DNA from: CAG-390 sp964579135
Lineage (GTDB): Bacteria > Bacillota > Clostridia > Oscillospirales > CAG-272
Direction: 5' to 3'
Length of the DNA: 18,618 nt
NCBI GenBank assembly: GCA_964579135.1
Contig: CAZOFD010000030.1
Location: 1 to 18,618 of the forward strand
Below, piece after piece: positions 14,483 to 18,618 of this stretch (position 1 is its first letter; each line of letters opens with the position of its first letter). The notes beneath the pieces were generated by a model, which saw only the letters and a program-made list of their open reading frames with translations, was not told the origin of the DNA and ran no database searches. The position numbers and the translations under genes are program-made.

Positions 14483-14595
14483 TTCGCATTTTTCGCCCTC
14501 CGTAAGGAAAGCGCCCTTTCTGTATATAATCCCTCGGCGCCTTTCGCCGCGAGCGTTTTTCGCGTCGGCACCGTTCTCTTTTTACCCTGCGGCAT
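14479..14595 (-). CDS. Small basic ORF between dnaX and ybaB (38 codons)
   Basis: A 38-residue ORF starts at an ATG that overlaps the dnaX stop (TAATG) and stops at a TGA that overlaps the ybaB start (ATGA). The predicted peptide starts MPQGKKRTVPTRKTLAAKG and is strongly basic, with 11 Lys/Arg and few acidic residues. No family is recognised and no signal or membrane segment is visible. It could be a genuine small protein, a leader that couples translation of dnaX to ybaB, or chance. The exact fit at both ends and the weak independent ribosome binding site of ybaB favour a translational role. No good ribosome binding site precedes its ATG, so initiation would depend on ribosomes ending dnaX. 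Confidence 0.45.
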   Translation of the reverse strand: MPQGKKRTVPTRKTLAAKGAEGLYTERALSLRRAKNAK

Positions 14596-16211
14596 TATTC
14601 GGCGCCGCCTGCCATACCGTCCAGCATATCCGCAAGTATCTCGGCGTCGCTCGGGGCGCCGCCCGCCGCGACCTTTTCGAAGACTATCTTGCTCGCGTCG
14701 TAGGGCTTGCCCATCACAAGAGAGAGCGAGCCGCAAAACGCACGCATTTTCTCGGGTGCGCTGACCATAATCTTCGTAATATCCTTGGAGTAGCAAACGA
14801 CGACATTCTCTTTTTCGTCGATATACGCACGCTCCGTTCCGAGCAACGCCGCCACCCCGGGATTACCGCTCCTGAAGTTGTCCATAATCTCCGCCCAGCA
14901 TTTAAGAGGACGCAGCGTACGCTTACCGCTGCGAGACGCGTCGGAGTCACGGTGTGCGGGCTTTTTATCCTCGTGCGATTCCCGCGGCGCGACTGTAGCC
15001 TCTGCGGCGGTGTCGGCACGTTCCGCCGCCGGCGCGGTATCGCGCACCGCGACGTTGCCCATAGCCACCGCAGCCTCGAGCGCCGCGATCCTTGCCAAAA
15101 GCGCGTCCGGCGCAGACGAAAGCCGCTCGTCGCAAAGCCTTACGAGCGCAAGCTCCGCCGTTGTGCGTTTCGAGGCACCCGGGCGTTGCATCGCGGATGC
15201 CGCTTCGTCAAGCAGACGACTGTGGTACGAAAGCGTCTCGCGCGAAAAGGCTTGCGCATCCTCGCGCAAAATCTTCGTTTCCGCGTCGGTCAAATCGAGA
15301 TACTTGCCTGCCGCATCCGCACCTACGGTACGCACGACGAGCATATCCCTGTAATAAGATATCAGCTCCTGCCAAAAAACGGACATATCCTTTGCCGACG
15401 CATCGATCCCCGCAACGACGTCGAAAAGCGCGGAAACGTTTTTGGCGCTTATCGCCCGTACCGCAGTCGACATATTCTCGCGCCCGCATATGCCGACGCA
15501 ATCGGCAACAATCTCGGCGCTTACCTTGCCGCCGCCCGCCGCGCAGAGTTCGAAAAGGCTGATAGCATCCCTCATTCCGCCCTGCGCCGCCCTTGCGAGC
15601 ATAAGCGCCGCGTCGCGCTCGAGCTCCACGCCCTCTTCGCGAGCGATCATCGCAAGTCGCTCGCATATGACCGGCACCGATATACGCCTGAAATCAAACC
15701 TTTGGCAACGCGATACTATGGTTGCCGGAAGCTTTTGCATCTCGGTGGTCGCAAGGATAAAAACGACGTGCGCCGGCGGCTCTTCAAGCGTTTTCAGCAA
15801 CGCGTTAAAGGCGGAGGCGGAAAGCATATGTACCTCGTCGATGATATAAACGCGATATTTCATCGACGTCGGCGTATACACCACCTCGTCGAGTATGTTC
15901 CTTATATCGTCGACCTTATTGTTCGAGGCGGCGTCCATCTCCAAAACGTCGGTCGTCGTCCCATCGGCGATCGCACGGCAGGCTTCGCACTCGCCGCAGG
16001 GATTGCCGTTCACGGGGCGCGTGCAGTTCACCGCACGGGACAGTATCTTCGCACAGGTAGTCTTGCCCGTTCCGCGCGAGCCGCAAAAAAGATACGCGTG
16101 GCAAAAAAGACCGTTTGCCGTCTCATACTTCAAAATATCCGTAATATGCTCCTGCCCGACAACCTCGTCAAAGGTCGCGGGTCTCCATTTACGGTACAAT
16201 GCCTGATGCAT
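14595..16211 (-). CDS. dnaX: DNA polymerase III subunit gamma/tau
   Basis: The 538-residue clamp-loader ATPase opens and loads the sliding clamp for replication. The AAA+ core shows Walker A GSRGTGKT (44-51), the zinc-binding Cys C63, C72, C75 and C78, Walker B IIDEVH (123-128), an LEEPP segment and a sensor/arginine finger SRC (167-169). Domain III and a variable tau-like tail follow; the tail has an Ala/Glu-rich linker (about 385-435). The ATG at 16209-16211 gives the conserved start MHQALYRKWRP and has AAGGAG 5 nt upstream. An upstream in-frame ATG at 16268 is rejected because it lies within the SRP RNA. I saw no A-AAA-AAG type frameshift site. The gene follows the SRP RNA by about 30 bases and heads the ybaB-recR cluster. 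Confidence 0.97.
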   Translation of the reverse strand: MHQALYRKWRPATFDEVVGQEHITDILKYETANGLFCHAYLFCGSRGTGKTTCAKILSRAVNCTRPVNGNPCGECEACRAIADGTTTDVLEMDAASNNKVDDIRNILDEVVYTPTSMKYRVYIIDEVHMLSASAFNALLKTLEEPPAHVVFILATTEMQKLPATIVSRCQRFDFRRISVPVICERLAMIAREEGVELERDAALMLARAAQGGMRDAISLFELCAAGGGKVSAEIVADCVGICGRENMSTAVRAISAKNVSALFDVVAGIDASAKDMSVFWQELISYYRDMLVVRTVGADAAGKYLDLTDAETKILREDAQAFSRETLSYHSRLLDEAASAMQRPGASKRTTAELALVRLCDERLSSAPDALLARIAALEAAVAMGNVAVRDTAPAAERADTAAEATVAPRESHEDKKPAHRDSDASRSGKRTLRPLKCWAEIMDNFRSGNPGVAALLGTERAYIDEKENVVVCYSKDITKIMVSAPEKMRAFCGSLSLVMGKPYDASKIVFEKVAAGGAPSDAEILADMLDGMAGGAE

Positions 16212-16234
16212 AAGCGCTCCTTCTTTTCGGATAA

Positions 16235-16541
16235 AATTCAAGCTGCAAAATAAGACCATACACCTCAAATTCGAGCTTTACCGCCGCGCGTTAGTTTTAC
16301 CGCTTGCTCCGGACAGGCACTCTCGCGGCACACCGAACGAACTGTTTAATGCTGCTTGGTTCCCCACCTGACATGATTCGCAGAGTTCGATTGCGCAAGA
16401 CCCATCCTTCAGCACAAGAGGCAAGTCGCAGACCACGTCGGATCCGCCCTCAATAAGAGGGATCGGCCCCCGCTGAAGCGGATTTCGGGTTCAAGGCACC
16501 GCTAACTCCCCGGCTGTATGGCCTTATTTCGCAGCCCGAAG
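16235..16541 (-). ncRNA. ffs: Signal recognition particle RNA, large type with Alu domain
   Basis: The minus strand contains the near-invariant helix 8 sequence with ATGTCAGGTGGGGAACCAAG then CAGCATTAA (16347-16377 region), including a GGAA tetraloop and the asymmetric loop bound by Ffh. The 5' part has the Alu-domain sequence AGCGGTGCCTTGAACCCG and a following GCGG hairpin. The two ends pair over more than 20 bases: GCTGCGAAATAAGGCCATAC (from 16535) with GTATGGTCTTATTTTGCAGC (to 16242), with G-U pairs that support an RNA helix. This RNA with Ffh targets nascent membrane proteins. The ends are estimated from this helix. It lies directly upstream of dnaX, the common Firmicutes arrangement. Confidence 0.93.
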
Positions 16542-16566
16542 CCGCAAAACAAGTGTTTGCTTTTTT

Positions 16567-16595
16567 ATTATAACAAATTCGCGCGCTTTTTGCAA
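16567..16595 (-). promoter_or_regulatory. Sigma-A promoter of the SRP RNA
   Basis: On the minus strand TTGCAA (16590-16595), a 17-base spacer and consensus TATAAT (16567-16572) place the transcript start about 20 nt before the folded RNA. dnaX may also depend on this promoter, since no other was seen between the RNA and dnaX. Confidence 0.85.
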
Positions 16596-16621
16596 TATGT
16601 TTTTTCGGTTTTCCGTCGTTT

Positions 16622-17362
16622 TTATTTGCCGGCATCGCCGCACCGAGTCGTTTTTTTGCACTCGTTGCCGCCGCGCCCCCTTTGAACGCCGAAACCGGCT
16701 GCCAATTTTTCGAGAGCGCATTTTTCGATCCTGCTGACGTACGAGCGCGATATCCCGAGCAAACGCGCCGTTTCCGCTTGGGTGTGCGCACGCTCGCGAC
16801 CTATGCCGTACCGCAGGGCGATAACGCGCCGCTCTCTCTCGTCGAGCAGCGTACGCACGAAACGAATCGCCCTTTCGCTCATAATGCGCAGATCGACCTC
16901 TTCGGCGGGATTTTCTTCCGTCGCGAGTATATCCTCGTAAGTCAACGCATTACCGTCGCGATCGTAATCTATGGATTCTCCCATCGGGATCTCGGATGCG
17001 AGCTTTCTCTCGCGCCTGAAACTCATCAGAATCTCGTTTTGTATACACTTCGCCGCATAAGTCGCGAAACGCGCGCCGTGCGCCGGGTCGAAACTGTCCA
17101 CCGCCTTAACGAGTCCGATAGTCCCGACGGACACGAGGTCTTCCTTGCCGGGCGAGGAAGAATAATATTTTCGCACTATATGCGACACCAGTCTCAAATT
17201 GTGCACTATCAGTTCTTCGCGCGCCTTTTCGTCGCCGCGCCGCGCGAGCGCAAAGCACTCGCTCTCGCGTTCGGGAGAAAGCGGAGGCGGAAAAGCGTTC
17301 GGCATACCGATCCCCAGCATCATATGCAAAATTCGCGACATAAAATTGAACGGATTAAACAT
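16622..17362 (-). CDS. sigK: Sporulation sigma factor, SigK type
   Basis: The 246-residue protein aligns by eye with sigma-K, the late mother-cell sigma factor. Seen are a hydrophobic N-terminal pro-sequence (1-22, MFNPFNFMSRILHMMLG), PLSPERESECF, region 2 with HNLRLVSHIVRKYY (54-67), EDLVSVGTIGLVKAVDSF (74-91) and RFATYAAKCIQNEILM (98-113), and region 4 with ERRVIALRYG and GISRSYVSRIEKCALEKL (203-220). A basic Cys-containing tail of about 24 residues extends past the usual end. In spore formers pro-sigma-K is activated by removal of the N-terminal segment by the SpoIVFB protease. The gene is uninterrupted, with no skin-like element. The start at 17362 is chosen for its G-rich ribosome binding site 5 nt upstream and the family's N-terminus. 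Confidence 0.93.
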   Translation of the reverse strand: MFNPFNFMSRILHMMLGIGMPNAFPPPLSPERESECFALARRGDEKAREELIVHNLRLVSHIVRKYYSSSPGKEDLVSVGTIGLVKAVDSFDPAHGARFATYAAKCIQNEILMSFRRERKLASEIPMGESIDYDRDGNALTYEDILATEENPAEEVDLRIMSERAIRFVRTLLDERERRVIALRYGIGRERAHTQAETARLLGISRSYVSRIEKCALEKLAAGFGVQRGRGGNECKKTTRCGDAGK

Positions 17363-17375
17363 CACAGCCCCCCAA

Positions 17376-17383
17376 TAACGAGA
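17376..17383 (-). promoter_or_regulatory. Possible -10 element upstream of sigK, matching sigma-E or sigma-A
   Basis: The minus strand reads CATATAAT about 35 bases before the sigK start. It fits the sigma-E -10 consensus CATAYAHT and contains a sigma-A TATAAT, but no convincing -35 of either type precedes it. In Bacillus sigK is transcribed by sigma-E, hence the mention. Coordinates are approximate. Confidence 0.35.
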
Positions 17384-17444
17384 TAACGATAAATTATATG
17401 GGCGCAGCGGATTTTTTTGCCTGTCCGTCGAAAGCGTTTTTATA

Positions 17445-17473
17445 TTGACAATCTCGGCGCCGAAATATATAAT
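17445..17473 (+). promoter_or_regulatory. Sigma-A promoter of the AEC transporter gene
   Basis: Consensus TTGACA (17445-17450), a 17-base spacer and consensus TATAAT (17468-17473) lie about 40 bases before the start codon. It is divergent from sigK. Confidence 0.88.
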
Positions 17474-17513
17474 ATATATCAAAAACATCGGATATTTTTA
17501 AGGTCACGTATTA

Positions 17514-18443
17514 ATGAATTCTTTCACCGTTTCTCTTTCGAACGTTCTTATAACGCTTGTCTACGTACTCCCCGGCTTTGCGCTTTGCCGCGCGAAAAAG
17601 CTGTCGGGCGAGCATCTCGCCGCGCTCTCCTCTTTTCTCGTTTACGCTTGCTCGCCGTGCCTTATCGTAAGTTCGTTTTTGAGCCTTGACTTTTCGCTTT
17701 CCGCGCTCGCTCAAATGGGGATATTCTTTTTGATAACCCTCGTCCTGCAGGCAACGTTTATCCTGATTTTGGCGCTTATCCTGAAAAAGAGATTCGGCGA
17801 CGCGCGCTTTCGCGTGCTGACGATAGGCTCCGTAATGGGCAACGTCGGTTTTTTCGGATTGCCGATAATCCGCGCGCTGTTCCCGCAAAATCCGGAAGTG
17901 CTCTGTTATTCCGCCACGTATACGCTTTCTATGAATATAATAATCTTTACCGTCGGCGTCTTTTTTCTGACGGGCAAAAAGGAATCCGTAAAGCTAAAAA
18001 AAGCATTTTTCAATCCCGCGGTAGCCGGGCTCGCCGTAGGGCTGCCCCTCTACCTTATGGGGGCAAACGCATTTCTCCCGAGCGTGATAACGGACGCCGT
18101 CTCGCTGTTCGGCAAGATGTCCACGCCGATATGTATGCTTATCCTCGGGGTACGCTTGGCGTCGGTGAAGTTCGGCAAGCTTTTCAAACGCCCCATAATA
18201 TACTTCGCTTGCCTTTTAAAGCTCGTGGTCTTTCCCGTTTTTTGCTTTGCCGCAACGTATTTTCTTCCCCTGCCGCATACTATGCGCGCCGCCGTCGTCG
18301 TTCTGTCGGCGACCCCGTGCGCCTCTCTGCTTTTAAATCTCGCGGAGATGCACCGCGGTGAAACCGAGCTTGCCGCGAATTGCGTTTTGCTGTCCACCTT
18401 GACGTGCTTTATCTCACTGCCGCTTATAACGCTTTTGATCTGA
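17514..18443 (+). CDS. AEC family transporter (auxin efflux carrier-like permease)
   Basis: The 309-residue protein is almost wholly hydrophobic, with about ten membrane segments arranged as two five-helix halves. It carries the family motif GNVGFFGLPI (109-118), whose interrupted helix is characteristic. The second half has a matching broken helix around SATPCASLLLNLAE. Bacterial AEC proteins include malate and other carboxylate transporters; the substrate here cannot be read from sequence. The ATG at 17514 is preceded by a modest AAGGT about 10 nt upstream and by a consensus promoter. It appears to be a single-gene transcript ended by a terminator, with no metabolic neighbour to hint at the substrate. 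Confidence 0.9.
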   Translation: MNSFTVSLSNVLITLVYVLPGFALCRAKKLSGEHLAALSSFLVYACSPCLIVSSFLSLDFSLSALAQMGIFFLITLVLQATFILILALILKKRFGDARFRVLTIGSVMGNVGFFGLPIIRALFPQNPEVLCYSATYTLSMNIIIFTVGVFFLTGKKESVKLKKAFFNPAVAGLAVGLPLYLMGANAFLPSVITDAVSLFGKMSTPICMLILGVRLASVKFGKLFKRPIIYFACLLKLVVFPVFCFAATYFLPLPHTMRAAVVVLSATPCASLLLNLAEMHRGETELAANCVLLSTLTCFISLPLITLLI

Positions 18444-18454
18444 CCGTAAAACGA

Positions 18455-18489
18455 AAAAGCTCCGCGCCCGTACGGGGCGCGGAGCTTTT
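18455..18489. terminator. Bidirectional terminator after the AEC transporter gene
   Basis: AAAAGCTCCGCGCCC (18455-18469) and GGGCGCGGAGCTTTT (18475-18489) form a perfect 15-bp stem with a 5-base loop and A/T-rich ends. It can end both the plus-strand transporter gene and the minus-strand gene entering from the right edge. Confidence 0.93.
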
Positions 18490-18499
18490 ATATTATGCT

Positions 18500-18618
18500 T
18501 CAGTTCGTGTAATTGTCGAAATATCCCTGCACGAGAACTACGGGAGTTCCTTTGTCGCCGGAGCCCGACGTCAAGTCGCAAAGCGAACCGATAAGATCGG
18601 TAAGCTGGCGCGCCGTGG
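18500..18618 (-). CDS. C-terminal fragment of an unrecognised protein (runs off the right edge)
   Basis: An open minus-strand frame enters from the right edge and gives 38 residues before a TGA stop at 18500-18502. It contains ARQLTDLIGSLCDL and ends GTPVVLVQGYFDNYTN. The amphipathic pattern and the terminator just downstream indicate a real gene end rather than chance. A coenzyme F420-0:L-glutamate ligase-like C-terminus crossed my mind, but the fragment is too short to support it, so no function is assigned. Confidence 0.6.
   Translation of the reverse strand, partial: TARQLTDLIGSLCDLTSGSGDKGTPVVLVQGYFDNYTN

Noticed and set aside
14595..16211. Programmed frameshift in dnaX
   Set aside because: No A-AAA-AAG slippery heptamer was found on the coding strand; only shorter A-runs are present.
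16212..16268. Longer dnaX start at 16268
   Set aside because: The extra residues overlap the 3' strand of the SRP RNA, and the ATG at 16211 has a proper ribosome binding site and the conserved N-terminus.

Overview
The window looks like chromosomal core sequence from an anaerobic, spore-forming-lineage Clostridia bacterium (Firmicutes). The supporting features are an intact sporulation sigma factor of the SigK type with a hydrophobic pro-sequence, a large SRP RNA with an Alu domain, the dnaX-ybaB-recR cluster, a bacterial prolyl-tRNA synthetase of the short archaeal/eukaryotic-like type, and strong GGAGG-type ribosome binding sites. GC content and third-position GC are fairly high for the group. 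No phage, insertion sequence, CRISPR array, tRNA or rRNA was seen.

Layout. Positions 1-1138 (minus) hold the start of a glyceraldehyde-3-phosphate dehydrogenase gene behind its own promoter, and a WecG/TagA/CpsF glycosyltransferase. Back-to-back promoters at 1166-1240 serve that glycosyltransferase and the plus-strand proS, which is followed by a SEDS-family (RodA/FtsW) gene and a small DUF4830-type protein. A 20-bp hairpin at 4559-4601 ends that block and the convergent minus-strand metallo-beta-lactamase-fold gene. Next on the minus strand come a cardiolipin synthase and a P-type Ca2+/Mn2+ ATPase. The ATPase is preceded by a yybP-ykoY-type (manganese) riboswitch whose closing stem overlaps a terminator, followed by a second terminator. 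On the plus strand, a SLOG-fold (YpsA/DUF1273-like) gene overlaps by 4 nt a secreted CHAP-domain protein. A terminator separates these from the minus-strand cluster sigK, SRP RNA, dnaX, small ORF, ybaB, recR. A plus-strand AEC-family transporter and the tail of an unrecognised minus-strand gene close the window.

How the genes relate. Most are housekeeping: protein synthesis (proS), protein targeting (SRP RNA), replication and repair (dnaX, recR, ybaB), envelope construction (SEDS protein, WecG/TagA, cardiolipin synthase, CHAP protein), metal homeostasis (riboswitch plus ATPase) and sporulation (sigK). The clearest regulatory logic is the riboswitch, in which one short segment can pair either into the aptamer closing stem or into a terminator. 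That architecture would switch the pump on when metal binds. The less explained parts are a 21-bp hairpin burying the ribosome binding site and start codon of the DUF4830 gene, a 38-codon ORF that fits exactly between dnaX and ybaB, a cytoplasmic metallo-beta-lactamase protein with a large N-terminal extension, and a Gly-Cys/hydrophobic/basic tail on the CHAP protein.
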